Assembly (NCBI GenBank): GCA_949987705.1
Contig: OX465281.1
Coordinates: 221,683,978 to 221,747,977 of the forward strand
Source of the DNA: Thereva unica
Taxonomy: Eukaryota > Arthropoda > Insecta > Diptera > Therevidae
DNA: 64,000 nt
Direction: 5' to 3'
Each line of letters begins with the position of its first letter. Position 1 is the first letter of the stretch. Made by a program: the position numbers and the translations under genes. The notes beneath the pieces are model-generated. The model saw nothing but the letters and a program-made list of their open reading frames with translations. It was not told the origin of the DNA and searched no databases. Below, piece by piece: positions 33,015 through 43,924 of the stretch.

Positions 33015-33325
33015 ACACACCGAAAGATCATTTTAGACTCTCTGGTGGAGTCAGTAAACAAAACTGTCGGATTTTGGGAACAGAAAGAGAAAGAGAACAC
33101 ACACGTCATTCACCAATCTCCACTTTACGACGAGAAAGTCACTGTTTGGGCCGGAGTGTGCTCAAAAACCATCATCGGGCCATTTTTCTTCCAAGTTGGA
33201 AAAACCGTCGACGGCGCACGTTATCGTTGGCATTTTGTGTGTCCGAAAATGAGTTAAAAAGGTCTGACGAGCTTCTATTTTCAGTAAGACGACGCGCCCC
33301 GCCACACCAATCGTCGGCAAAGTAT
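33015..33325 (+). pseudogene. Mariner-type transposase fragment
   Basis: The plus strand reads HFRLSGGVSKQNCRILGTE, then SPLYDEKVTVWAGVCSKTII, then GPFFFQVGKTVDGARYRWH. These match the F.L.G.VNKQN.R.W and VTVWCG....IIGP.FFE blocks of mariner transposases, including the region of the first catalytic Asp. A broken FQ.DDAPRHT follows (the QQDGA.CHT box with the second Asp). Frames shift several times. No inverted repeats were found. The RTE-like RT begins within about 20 bp. Confidence 0.75.
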
Positions 33326-33329
33326 CTAC

Positions 33330-34510
33330 GAAAATCATACCAACGAGGCTCCAGAGAGCAAACGAGCAGGAAAGAACAAGCGGTATTTAGACCACATCGA
33401 GGATGCATTGATCAAATATTTGCACTCCGTCAGCTAATGAAAGAAAGAATTCGTTGCGGCATCGATTGGAGCAGCTTGTGGAGAGCCTTGGAAACCGAGC
33501 ACGTGCCATTGAAAATCATCCAACTTCTCCAAGCGTCGTACGATGGCTCAACCCGCAGCGTTCGTATTCGAAGCGACTTATCCGAGGAGTTTCCGATACA
33601 AACGGATGTCCGACAGGGAAACGTCGCTTCGACACTTCTTCAACGTTGTGATCGACGCGATTATGCATAAAGCCTTCGATGGACGAATCGAAGTTCGATA
33701 GGACGACAACAATTTCGTAACCGACTTAGTGTTCGCCGACAATAGCGCCGCTTTCGCCGACACGAATATCTTAAAATTCAATGCTGAAAAGACCAAACTG
33801 TTCACAACGGACGGATCGAGGGCCAGTATTCACCCCGATGGAGCCAAAATCGTACAGGATCCGATGTTCAAATATTTGGGATCATTGGTTGAGGAAACCA
33901 AAGTGGCATCGACGTCTGACGTTCACAGCCGCATTCGCCTCGCTCAAGTGGTGCGAACAAATATTTCCATCAAAAAAAAAGTACGCCTTTACCTAACGTT
34001 CATCCTTCCGTTTCTTCTTTATGGATGTGAAACGTGGACACTCAAACCGGACGTTAAGAAGCCCGAGGTCTTCTAAATGCGATACTTGACGCAGATTCTC
34101 GGTGTCTCACTCCGCGATCGCCTTCGAAACGAGTCAGTTAGATAAAGATGCAATCAACAGACACGAACAAAGAACAAATGCAAAAACGTCGACTACGGTG
34201 GCTTGGACATGTTTCCAGAATGGATGATAACTGCTTGCCACGTCAACTTCTTCGGCGAGACCGTCCCGCCAAATGGAGAATCCCGCGATCGGAGCCTAAG
34301 AAAACCTGGCTAAAGAATATCGAGGGCGTCCTAAAGAATCAACGATTATCAGTTATCGAGGATCGAGACGTCACCAAAAACCGGCAAGAATTGAAACGAA
34401 TCGTGAATAGAGTTCAAGACCAACGGCACCGACAGCAGCGTATCCGTTGCGGGGACGTCCCGCTCGGACCGCAAGCTAACGGGTCAAAGAAGAAGAAAGA
34501 AAATGAGTTT
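33330..34510 (+). mobile_element. RTE-like LINE, RT to 3' end, degenerate
   Basis: Plus strand: EQAVFRPHRGCIDQIFALRQ (33377-33435), then, after loss of the block with the first catalytic Asp, SSLWRALETEHVPLKIIQLL (33470-33530), FPIQTDVRQGN (33590), LVFADNSAAF (33727; YADD reads FADN), KYLGSLVEETK, LLYGCETWTLKPD (34016-34055), RRLRWLGHVSRMDDNCLPRQ (34190-34250) and PKKTWLKNIEG. It ends near 34500 in an AAGAAGAAAGAAA tail. Two internal deletions removed palm sequence. It shares its 3' end with 26683-26800. Confidence 0.8.
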
Positions 34511-34539
34511 GCGGACCACTGGACTCGGCTGTATAGAAA

Positions 34540-34745
34540 GAATAGCTAATCGAAGAATAGTAAGGCAATTATACATACTGTTCAGAATAATGCAGAAGAA
34601 GGATATACCACGATCAATTTGGAAATATGGTGTCGAAGAAAGCCTCAAGAAAATGAATGTAGGACATTGGGAACGAGTTACATAGGACAGACGGAACTAT
34701 ATAGGGATTGCAGAGAAAGCTAAATCGCATTACTGTTGCGCTCAT
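34540..34745 (+). mobile_element. RTE-type LINE C-terminal end
   Basis: The plus strand reads IPRSIWKYGVEESLKKMNVG, then HWERVTxDRRNYIGIAEKAK. This matches the family ending W.D.VE.DL..(M/L)N...W...A.DR..W....E.AK...G seen at 52700-52860. It differs from the preceding RTE-like copy, so it is a second insertion. An A-rich run follows at about 34748. Confidence 0.65.
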
Positions 34746-36339
34746 GAAAAAAAAAAAACGAATAAAATTCGACCTTTGTGTACTAGATGATCAATTCCAA
34801 ATCTTCAAATTGAATAATTCAACAACTTACTACTAATCATGAAAATTGTATTAAAAATCAAAAGTGACGCGATTTGTGACATCTTCTGATTATTAAGGTA
34901 ATCTGCAGATCCAACACGATCGATTTCTTTTCTTGCCATGGTACGGGGAATTGTGTTTTGTCAATAATTCTCACAATCGCAATGATTTATTAAATCATTG
35001 TAGCCGTGCATCATTTCACTTTTTTTCTGGGTGTTTGAATCGTTGCTATGCTGCGTTCCAATTAAAATATGGTTAGACAAGTTTTCAATCTCAATTCCCA
35101 TGATCGAGCGCGAGTGTCCGTAACGAGAGATCGATAAAGTGTTAAACGAAAATATCAGAAATCCCAAGTTTGTATCAGTCAGACGCTGGTGCTTCTGCGA
35201 TTGACTCAATTTGGCTAACTAATGCAGCTTGATGTGTGTGATTCAGCAGCGAAAGTAAAACAAGGCAAATGACATAGCGATTCGGATTTTTTTTTCCATG
35301 AAGCAGACGTGGGAGGTGACAAACAGGTAAGAGAATAAAAACTCTGATTCAAAAGTTTCGGAATTTCGTTCATTGTCGTCACTGATATATTTTGATATTC
35401 TTGCGAAATTTATATGTAACAAGGTGAATGGTAACACAGAAATAATACTAACCTCATTTTGTAAGTAAATATTTCATGAATGAAATTAAAACAGAGAATT
35501 AACTTTGTGAATTTTTTTTTGTGGGTGCAATAAATCCTTTAGATGTAATTTAAATTAAACTTTTCTCCGTAAGCCAAGTTAATGTTGTTAAATTTAAATG
35601 AAAGGTCAAAATGGCGAAGATTTACGAGCTATGAATGTATGACTTTAAAAGACTTTTCACCTTGCCATTACGAAAAATTAATTATAGTAGCAGTAGATTG
35701 CTGGAAGGTTTAAAGTTGCACTATCAAAATAAAATTATTACTAAATAGTTTCGAGCATATTGATATTTGAAGAACTCCATAATATTACGAAACGAATCAA
35801 CCAAATTAATCCGTCATCAATAACGGAAAGAGGAAATTATTTTTGAGGTGATAATGGACAAATAACTCCCCGAAGAAGGCGCTTAATAAATTTCTATATT
35901 AAACTGGCAAATATCAGTCCATTAGCTATAGTTCATACTGGCCTTCATCGAGAAGCGACACAATTTTTATACTTGATAGCTATTTTAAGCTGCCGAAGAC
36001 AATAGAGCGAAATGAATTATGTGATGTGCTTAAATATTTGTACATATTTGAACAAGTGCGCGATCATGAAGATTAAATCCAATTGTTCAATGACGCTGAC
36101 CGAGTTAAGGTGTACGAATTTTGGAAACAGGTAATAACCTAAGGTTCAGTAGCAATTTATTGGACCCGTTGCATACTGTACTTCTTACTGCGCATGATGA
36201 ACTTATGAATTTTGTAAAGGTTATGGTTTGAATTGAAGATGTAAAAATACAAATACGATGCTTCCAATATACGAATGGGTTGTCTGCCTAATAAAGGAGC
36301 AAGCGCCAAGTAGATTTTACAGATACTAGGAGTTCGCGC
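34746..36339. other. AT-rich non-coding stretch
   Basis: No recognised gene, repeat pair or RNA. Open frames at 34961-35209 and 35243-35437 (minus) have no motif. Confidence 0.45.
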
Positions 36340-36995
36340 ACATAACAAAGAACTGATTCTGCACCAAGGACCGAAAGGAATTATGCCTGATATGCGGAGA
36401 AAAGGGATATATCGTCAAAGACTGAGCCGGGAATGCTAAATGGCTGCTATCTAATGCTAAATCTACTATCCAGAAGGCATTCAAACGAGAAATGAAATAT
36501 GGTTCATACACTGCCAGGCGGCCCAAGATCTGCTCGCACAGATTATCTACAAAAAGGTAATCGACGTTGCAATTGTAAGTAAACAGAACAAGGACATATA
36601 TACTAGAATCTGGCAGGCGAACAAAATCCGAAAGGTGCAATATAGGCGAGTAGAAATCAAGCCATCTAGGAGAGACGATTAGGAACCCGGAAGATGGTCT
36701 TGCACGGGTACTGATAGGCATATCTGCAGATGCTACATGGCGCCTAGTCTTACTATGGGTGAGTAAGTAGCAGTTGTGGAAGGGTTCCAGTTGCCATAAT
36801 CTTAAGATCATAGCGAGGGATCTTCAATATACAGGCTATGAGCTGGGTTAACCGGCATAAAAAGAATGCAAGGAGACGCATTCTTAAGGAAGCTTTTTCG
36901 CAGCTGAAAGTGGTGTTAGCAAACACTGGTTGTCAGAGCATCTTCCAAAAAGCTGAAGTAGACATCAACTTCATCAGTGACTATGGTGAATGAGG
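36340..36995 (+). mobile_element. LOA/R1-type LINE: zinc knuckle and endonuclease
   Basis: Plus strand: ELCLICGEKGYIVKD (36375-36420) is a CCHC knuckle whose last two metal positions are lost, as at the end of ORF1. HCQAAQDLLAQIIYKKVIDV and AIVSKQNKD (36510-36590) match the N-terminal H..A...L..........I..EQ of an apurinic-type endonuclease. CYMAPSLTMGE (36735) matches the CY.PPS motif, and LKVVLANTGCQSIFQKAEVD (36905-36970) the L..LN.G..PTF segment. Frames shift often. The RT is absent. Confidence 0.65.
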
Positions 36996-37194
36996 TGTAA
37001 AAGTACAGCCACCATCACAACATTACCTCCCATACGGGAAGAAGAACAAAAAGGGGGCAGCAAAACCATACCATTAGCATGGGATGGACTCAGAATACGG
37101 TCGATTAAGAAGTGCTCAAAGTGTTAATTCTGCAGGTAATGATGAGCAAAAATAGTCTTGGTCTTGCAAGCTTGTTTTGGTCCCACGTGATGGA

Positions 37195-38000
37195 GACGGG
37201 AGGGGGCAGTCTCGTAATTTCTATTTTTTTTCCCAAAATCAGTTTAAAGTTGCGAGAAAACTGAGTTAAATTAAGTAAAACATGTCGCACATCCCGAAGA
37301 AAAGTGTAATAACTGGAAATTAATGAAATTCTGGATTATTACAAAAATCAGTTATAAAAAACGACAACCTGCTTCCAGAGAAAACCGTAGTAAAGCTATG
37401 TATAAATTTCGCCGTGAGAAATTTATACATAGCTTTACTACGGTTTTCTCTGGAAGCAGGTTGTCGTTTTTTATAACTGATTTTTGTAATAATCCAGAAT
37501 TTCATTAATTTCCAGTTATTACACTTTTCTTCGGGATGTGCGATGTTTCTCACTAAACATTCACTTACAGGCCGCAGTGACCTTTCATACAAGGGTCGGC
37601 CGGCACGGCACGTCGAAGGCCACAGATTACTCAGACTGACTGAGGGATGATACTTCAGTTATCCGCCTGACAAGCCGAGTCATGTTGGTGAAGCCATGAT
37701 TCCCTACCGACAGACAGGCGAAGACGACAGCTTAGCATAGCAGGTTGTTAATTCAAGGTCAAAATGTTCATAGCCTCAACGAATAGTTCAAGGCGGCTCC
37801 AGACTCACGCCTTGAGCACCCGAGGGATGGTTTTCGGGCCTAGCTCAGGACTTGTTTGAATTTTTGAATTTTTGCCGTATATTCACGGCTTGAGAGTGTA
37901 TACAAGTTCAGATCTTCAGGCACGAACTGACGATAAATTCCCAAACATATAAAGATTTTTGTTAGTTTTCGTGGACTGCAGGCCACATAGAGTTGCCGGC
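37195..38000 (-). mobile_element. Copy of a non-autonomous DNA element (relative of 43925-46334)
   Basis: In opposite orientation this matches parts of 43925-46334. Examples are CTGAGTTAAATTAAGTAAAA / (reverse) 46173-46200, TTACAGGCC, and the block CCTACCGACAGACAGGCGAA...AGCATAGCAGG...GCCTCAACG versus the reverse of 44340-44430. The copy is shorter and diverged. No transposase is encoded. A palindromic element sits inside it at 37286-37542. Confidence 0.7.
37286..37542. mobile_element. Perfect 257-bp palindromic element, ATGT duplication
   Basis: Two arms of 125 bp (37286-37410 and 37418-37542) are perfectly complementary around a 7-bp loop, GCCGTGA. The ends are CGCACATCCCG and CGGGATGTGCG. 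ATGT flanks both sides (37282-37285, 37543-37546). The related repeat at 46170-46173 has a single ACAT (ATGT on the other strand) at the same place and no insertion, so it serves as an empty site. There is no coding capacity beyond mirror frames. Perfect arms imply a very recent insertion or active homogenisation. Confidence 0.92.
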
Positions 38001-38139
38001 CAGCTTCAAAGCGAGAACGAAATCATTAAGGCCGGCTTGCTACCTATGTATAAATGGGGGCCTTAAGATATGGCTAAATCCTACACAAATATTTTTGGAT
38101 TTTTGGATTTTTGCTGAGTCTCGAATGTCTTCGACACTC

Positions 38140-38935
38140 TTGCTAGTCCTTCAGCTATTTCTTTTTGCTCGTCTGATCGCCCTGTTATAGGTGGCTAGCG
38201 AGCTTTTATAACTGTCCCAGTTACCGCTCTTCTTGGCTGCGTTGAATAGTTTAGTCGTAGCGGATCTCAACTTTTTTTATGTGGCATTGGAGAGCTCGTT
38301 ATTCCACTATGGAGTTTTCCTGTTACGCGTCCTCATCAGAATGGGTGCGGGTGGTTATTGTTGTAAGCAGAAGTAATCGCCTCCGTAAGGAAGTCCGCGG
38401 ATAGTTCTACATCCATCGTAGATTTGATTGAGTGCATGGAACCCTTCAATATGCTACTGAGTTTGCCCCGAAAGTCTGTCCAGTTCCTATATCTAGGATT
38501 CCTATATGCACTCACTCTTTCCAAAGACTCACCCACCATAAAGTAAATGTGTCTATGGTCTGAACACGATCTGAGACCCGCCAGTCAGTCACGTAAGTGG
38601 CAACGTGTTGAGTGGCTAGCGTGATGTCTATAATCTCACGTCTTCTACCGTTGTCGAAGGTAGGATCCGGGTCGAGATTTTATAATGTCCAGGTTAGTAG
38701 TTAAGAGTCGCGCAAAGCAGAGTCCGCTGGAGGGCAACTGTTTCCGCCCTATGTCCCATGAGGGATTAAAGGAGCGTAAAGAAAGTAAAGAAGTAGTTAA
38801 GAGGTATTCAAAAAGGTGTTCACCCCTCACTCCACTACGGCCCCAGGCATCATGTTGGGCGTTGGTATCACATCCTACGATGATCTACAGACCGCTCCTG
38901 TTGGAGTGACCCACGATATAGATCATGTTACTCCC
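38140..38935 (-). mobile_element. R1/LOA-type LINE endonuclease and linker
   Basis: Minus strand, N to C: IIVGCDTNAQHDAWGRSGVR and GEHLFEYLLTT (38880-38800; GDFNAH..WG and RG..L), NLDII, then after an 85-bp insertion NGRRREIIDITLATQH (38650-38600; the IDLTL metal-binding motif) and VTDWRVSDRVQTIDT (SDH replaced by SDR, so the catalytic His is lost). NRKTPWWNNEL-like residues (PxWW) follow at about 38310, then LRSATTKLFNAAKKSGNWDS. In R1/LOA elements this segment links the endonuclease to the RT, which is missing here. Confidence 0.75.
38707..38791 (+). mobile_element. 85-bp RTE 3'-end insertion with 11-bp duplication
   Basis: AGTAGTTAAGA occurs at 38696-38706 and 38792-38802, bounding an insert that encodes GNCFRPMSHEGL and the 3' tail GCGTAAAGAAAGTAAAGA. 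It corresponds to the last codons and tail of the RTE family at 59585-61930 and 17360-18277. The truncated 5' end, simple-repeat tail and target duplication are signatures of target-primed reverse transcription. Confidence 0.9.
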
Positions 38936-40969
38936 TTTCAATAAATAAAGCATTAAATAAAAAAGACTTAAGTCCTTCCTGAAATCATATAAACTAACAC
39001 TATTTACAATTAACTAATTTATATATGCTAGTACTGTTTCTATAAGTACCCACGGTTTGTTTTATTCTCTGTTGCCTTGTTTGGCGAATAAATGAATAAA
39101 TATTATCTTCTGGCATTCCACATTCAGAATTTTATATCGTTCCTGAAATCATCAGTACTGACACAGACGTTTGCCGCAAATTCTGAATGAGAACTTTAGA
39201 CTATGCACTGAAAACTCACATTCGAGTGAAACCTTAACTGATGTTAACACAATTTTTAAATAAAAATTAAATATATTGTACCTCAAAAGTAAGATAACCC
39301 ACGAACTTTTAGCAGCAAATCAAATAAACTAATTCCAATCAATATTTTTACTTACTCCATTATACTCCAATTACTATCGCCAACCGTTCTAAAAAAAATG
39401 TGATAAGATAACAATTTAGTTCCACTACTAAGTGAATGCACTGAAAGGTCAAACGTTAAGTGGTTAACCATTAAAATTAATCGGTCATCTGCTGATAAAA
39501 CTGCGCCACGTTCAGCCACAAAATAATGGCAACCATAATAATTTTCGTACGAGAATATTTGGGGCATAACCCGAAGAAAATTTACGAAGGGAAAATAGTG
39601 CGGGCGCGGCAGCCATGATACAATCAAATCCCGGGCTTGTCGTGGCCAATAAAGTGTAACGCAAACGACTACGTAATAATTGGAAAGGCTGATCGTAATT
39701 TGGTACGAACTCCTCCAGCGAGGCATGCAGCCAAAATCGAGCTTGTCTAACAGCCCAGCCAAAATTCTTATCAAACTTCCGGTGGATAAGCGCGTTAGAA
39801 TCTGACACCGAGGGGGCGAGTGGTTGACGAAATCTGGCCATGCTAGGGGTCAGTGCATTTAACACTTTAACGTTCAAGGCCAGAGCAACTGGAGTAGTAA
39901 TAAAGCACGCCCGCAAATGGGGATTAAGTGGCCCGAACGAAGCTGGTGCCCGAATGCCGGACAGAGAGAAAGACCGCATAAATTTACAAAACTCGTAATT
40001 CGCAAAGTGGCCACTGGTCGGCCGATTTTCCGTTTTCGCTTGCGCTGTGCGCATCTTATCCATTATTATCTAAGAACCACTTGTCAACTTCAAGACATTG
40101 GAATAACCAGGAAATGACATTAAACCATTTCATGATCACTAATTCCGGTTGAGATCAGACTTTTTGTGCTTGATTAGCTGCGATACACATTTATGAGCAT
40201 CCAACAAGCGCTAGAAAGGAAGACCACGGCTAGAAAGGTAAAAGGCAAGTAAAAGCGTCTCCAATTGATAAGACAGACCACCTGTGTCGGGGCTATTTCG
40301 AAGACAGATAACTTGAATAGCTTGGAAATTCTTGCCGTGTGGACGCGTCGCTTACGTATGGTCACGACAATATTTCCAAACTCGTCGGTTTATAAACAGG
40401 AGAAAATCTTGAACCCAGCACCACCATTAGGGGCATAGAAATGACCATTGATGAATAGCTTCTTCGCGAGCGGGGTAATAGGATTTAGATGAAGTGGATA
40501 CGAGCTGACAGCGCTGCAAGATTGTATGAATGGAGTGTCAGGAGGAGGCTCTATTGGTTAGGGAGTGTATGCCATGGAACCGCATTTCATGAAGTCTTAT
40601 TCAATTTAAATTTTGCATTAAATGTGCAGATAACTGGCCGCGGTGCTTTGATGGGGCTTCATTTATTTCTTATTTGTGTAGATGATAGCTTACTGTAAAT
40701 ATATGACATAGAAAATAGAAGAAGCAAATTATTTTCATTTGTTAAGCAGTTTAGGTGTCAGGCAATAGGTGTTATGTAGGTTTCTAGATTGAGATTTTAA
40801 ATTAACGGAAACCTGTAATAGAATCACCGATTATATCTACACTAATGCGCAGTTACAGCTGCATCATTGCATGTTTAAGAGTTGATATTTGCGGTTAATT
40901 CTATGTATAACTCGGAATACACGCTTATTGAAAAATCAAATCGAAATGAGGACGACTTTGTGAGCTCTA
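38936..40969. other. Non-coding stretch with one long chance frame
   Basis: 39400-40100 is more GC-balanced. It contains a 183-codon minus frame (39512-40063) and a 140-codon frame (39352-39774) without recognised domains. It may be host regulatory or untranslated sequence. Nothing else recognised. Confidence 0.35.
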
Positions 40970-41207
40970 CAGTAAAAAGCCAGAAGTGCTTAAGTGCAAA
41001 TTTGACGATTTTGACTTTATTGCATTTTTGTATTCAGTATGTTATTCTTAATCATTGCTATAATTCTTATCTTAAACTGAGCTGTGGTTGCTGAGTTATT
41101 GAACCGGCAAAAGTGGTTTTGTGCACAATTCTGTATCTAAAAAAAACTTTGAGGGCGATTTTCTCGAAACGCATATTTTGCACTTAAGCACTTCTGGCTG
41201 TGTACTG
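40970..41207. mobile_element. TA-type MITE, about 238 bp
   Basis: CAGTAAAAAGCCAGAAGTGC and GCACTTCTGGCTGTGTACTG are inverted ends with few mismatches, continuing as TTAAGTGCAAA / TTTGCACTTAA. The left flank is TA and the right flank CA, consistent with a decayed TA duplication. The interior is non-coding. Confidence 0.75.
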
Positions 41208-41899
41208 CAGAGCTGTTCTTAAGCTTCCTGCGTAGTTTCACAGGGGGCATTTAAACCGCAAGAGATGACCAAGATGATGACTTCTTAAGACGCTGATTTT
41301 TGCTTTTTACCCATTTATCCCTGTTTTTGTTTTGGAAGTTTTTAATTATAAGTAAGAATGAAGGTGGCAAAACATTTGAAAGATTACAGAGAGGCCTAAG
41401 GGCTGGAGCAGGAAATAAATAGTCTATTTCAGCTAATCAACAAGGGCCCACGGTGAAGTTGCCATTTATGACTATTCAGAAAGTTAGGAAGGAATGTGAG
41501 GATGCAGATGGTCGACTTTGAGTAGAAAAAATGCCCCTAGAGACATGAAAACGAAATTTCCTGTTTATGTAATGATCTTCGGTGGCATCAGCCAGGAGAC
41601 ATATTATGCCTCTACATACTATCAGGGGCGAACGGCTAACAAAGACCTCGGAGGGTGAAGTCACCCGATTTGTCACTTCTATCAAAGCCCGAGAATAGTC
41701 ACAGCAGACGAACATCTAGCAGATCTGTTAACAAGTCGTAATCCCACCTCTCTGCGGTCCCCTCCTTCAGAAGGAGTTAGCGGAAAACAGAATCAGAATA
41801 ACAGAATCAGTTGGTTGGGCTGAGGGCTAGCAACCCGCTCCCATAAAAAACAATATTGCTACGAATCGGTAAACAATATCTCGGAATCGGATGGACAAC
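41208..41899. other. Unassigned stretch
   Basis: No domain recognised. The part after about 41750 may be the 5' end of the RTE-like fragment that follows. Confidence 0.35.
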
Positions 41900-42090
41900 A
41901 CGACGACGACCTTTGCTTTTTGAACCAGGACACGAATCGGATCATTGAATGTGAGAATGCTGCTTGCTGATGGACGGCTCGATAAAGTCCTCAATGAGAT
42001 GAATCATTATAAAATCAAGATCATGGGACTTAGCAATACAAGATGGCCCGATGCGGGGGACCTATCTGCACACTCAATAGAATCTTCACC
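41900..42090 (+). pseudogene. RTE-type endonuclease, N-terminal fragment
   Basis: The plus strand reads RIGSLNVRMLLADGRLDKVL, then NEMNHYKIKIMGLSNTRWPD. This matches the start of RTE endonucleases (G.WNVR.L...G......EM....DI.G..E.RW). Asn in LNVR is the conserved substrate-binding Asn. The catalytic Glu of the SE.RW motif is replaced by Asn (SNTRW), so it would be inactive. The rest is missing. Confidence 0.7.
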
Positions 42091-42194
42091 TTTGCCATAT
42101 CCAAGACTGAAATAGTAACCACAATTCATGCAATGGCCAATGGTAAAGCAGCAGATGCGCCACAGCCAATCCTAGAATAGCATGCAACACCTTT

Positions 42195-42880
42195 TTTATG
42201 TACAGCTTAACGTACAGCTTAGGAACCACACATTGTACTTCTAGTCTGTCATGTCGTTCAAGTCACGGTCAGTGTCTAGTAGTAAGCTTGATTTGAAGGA
42301 TAGAAGAGGCAGGATAGGTTGGGGGTCTGGAGGGTGCGTGAGTAGATGTCGATGAACCTTGCGTTTGAACTCAGATGTTATATGAGTTCGAAAACACCGA
42401 CTGTGGAGGACAGTCCCACATTTTGTTCTATTTATAAACGAACTACTAAAGCGCATTGTGCGCGAAGAGGAGGGCTGTAGCGTGTGGGGGTGAGCCGAGT
42501 GGGCTAGTCTTGTGCTGCGGAAAATAGTTGCCATGTAGGCAGGAGGCTGCTTATTTCAGTGGAACAGTCACTATGGTAATAGGGGTAAAATTTCCTGAGT
42601 GCTGCTACATTCCTACGGTTGCTTAAAGAGTCGATGGAAGAGCAAAGGGTGCTATCGCCAATGATATCGTTTGATGGCGCGGTTTTGCACCTTGTCCAGC
42701 TCAGCCAAATTGTATTGAAAGCGGGACCGAATGTAGGACTTGTAGATTGTAGCCAGGGCAGTTGGCTGATGGAGGAACTTACATCTCTTGAGGAATCCCA
42801 GGCATTAGTAACCTTGTTTGGCGATTTGGAATATGTGATCAGGTCGCCAGTCGATATACAGGCATACCTGCCTGTATGAT
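42195..42880 (-). mobile_element. CR1-like LINE 3' end (copy D)
   Basis: Minus strand: HPHTLQPSSSRTMRFSSSFI, the FKRKVHRHLLTHPPD ending, and IAKQ and LQSTIYKSYI-type residues up to about 42870. All match the C-terminal third of the copy at 48790-50465. It is 5' truncated at the HIFQIAKQ point, and the 3' UTR (GACGTGACCGTGACTTGAAC region reversed) is present to about 42235. Several frame breaks. Confidence 0.75.
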
Positions 42881-43924
42881 CCTGTTAATACGGATAGCGG
42901 CAGAGTTAATCTCTTTGTTAACGGATTGGAAAAAATTGATAAGCCCCAGCCAATTCTCCTTCCTGACTGTAAAATTATATTCTTTTTGTCAATAAACAAT
43001 TATTAAGGCATATTACGGATATTTTTTTACACAATGGTCAGATTGCATTATCATCAAGTTGATCGGTTATATGGAAGTTGGTCAAAATCAGGTTGCAAGA
43101 TTTGTCTACATACATGCATACATACATGCATACATACAGATGAAGCTAATATAAAACGTATACAAATAGCCTAAAACATGCCCGCAAAAATACTGAATCT
43201 TCCAGTGAAAGTCCCATCCAAATCGGATTAGCCGTTTCCGAGACTAGCGAGCCAAATAGTTAGACAGACAGAGAATCATTTAAAAAATACTTGATTTTTT
43301 TTTAATATCTTGTAAATAACCATATGAACTTAAGAAAACACTTTTTTTTTTTAAATCACAGACAGGCACTCCAATTATATTTATATTGAAGATAAATAAA
43401 TAATCCTTTACGAAAATATTTTGCATTATAATTTGACTAAAATTACATAAACAAAAATTGTGTACAAACTAACAATTATAATCCTCTGCAGTTCAATATT
43501 TTCAAGCAATCCATATGTAACTTTAATCCCATTACATATGCAACCAATAATACACTGGCAGAAAACATTTTAGTTTATTATCAAACCCTCGTTTTACTTA
43601 TCTAACCACATTTACAACCATAAAAAAATATGTTCTCACATTTTCGAACTAGACACAAATCATTAATATCCATCGACCAGTTTTGTGTTAATTTAAAAGT
43701 ACAGCATTAGGTTATTCCATTTTTATGCTAATGCAACAACACTAATAATAAAATTTACAGAACCAAAAGAGCTACAATATGCTGCTGTTATCCAATTTTG
43801 AAGGGTGGGAATAGAGTTGTAAATTTTAAAAATGTGAATACGACTTAAAATTTAGAAATTAAAGATTTGTGAAAGTAAATCGTCCGACTGCTAGTTTTAG
43901 CGCTTAACTTTATAGAGGTAAGAG
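42881..43924. other. AT-rich stretch with CATA/CATG microsatellite
   Basis: A CATA/CATG repeat lies at about 43107-43138. At 43195-43275, CCATCCAAATCGGATTAGCC followed by ..TTAGACAGACAGA resembles the conserved tail of insect SINEs and RTE-like 3' ends. Otherwise AT-rich and featureless. Confidence 0.45.

Noticed and set aside
37323..37508. 61- and 90-codon frames in the palindrome as small proteins
   Set aside because: They are the two faces of the same perfect inverted repeat, so the same residues occur on both strands. There is no evidence of coding.
37286..37542. Assembly artefact from a missed long-read hairpin adapter
   Set aside because: The symmetry stops exactly at a 4-bp duplication, flanking DNA is not mirrored, and an empty homologous site exists at 46170. 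Raw-read support remains worth checking.
39512..40063. 183-codon minus-strand frame as a gene
   Set aside because: No motif, no splice or promoter support, and a second long frame overlaps in another phase. Kept only as a low-interest finding.
43107..43138. CATA/CATG run as part of a CRISPR-like or regulatory array
   Set aside because: Simple microsatellite without unique spacers, in an animal genome.
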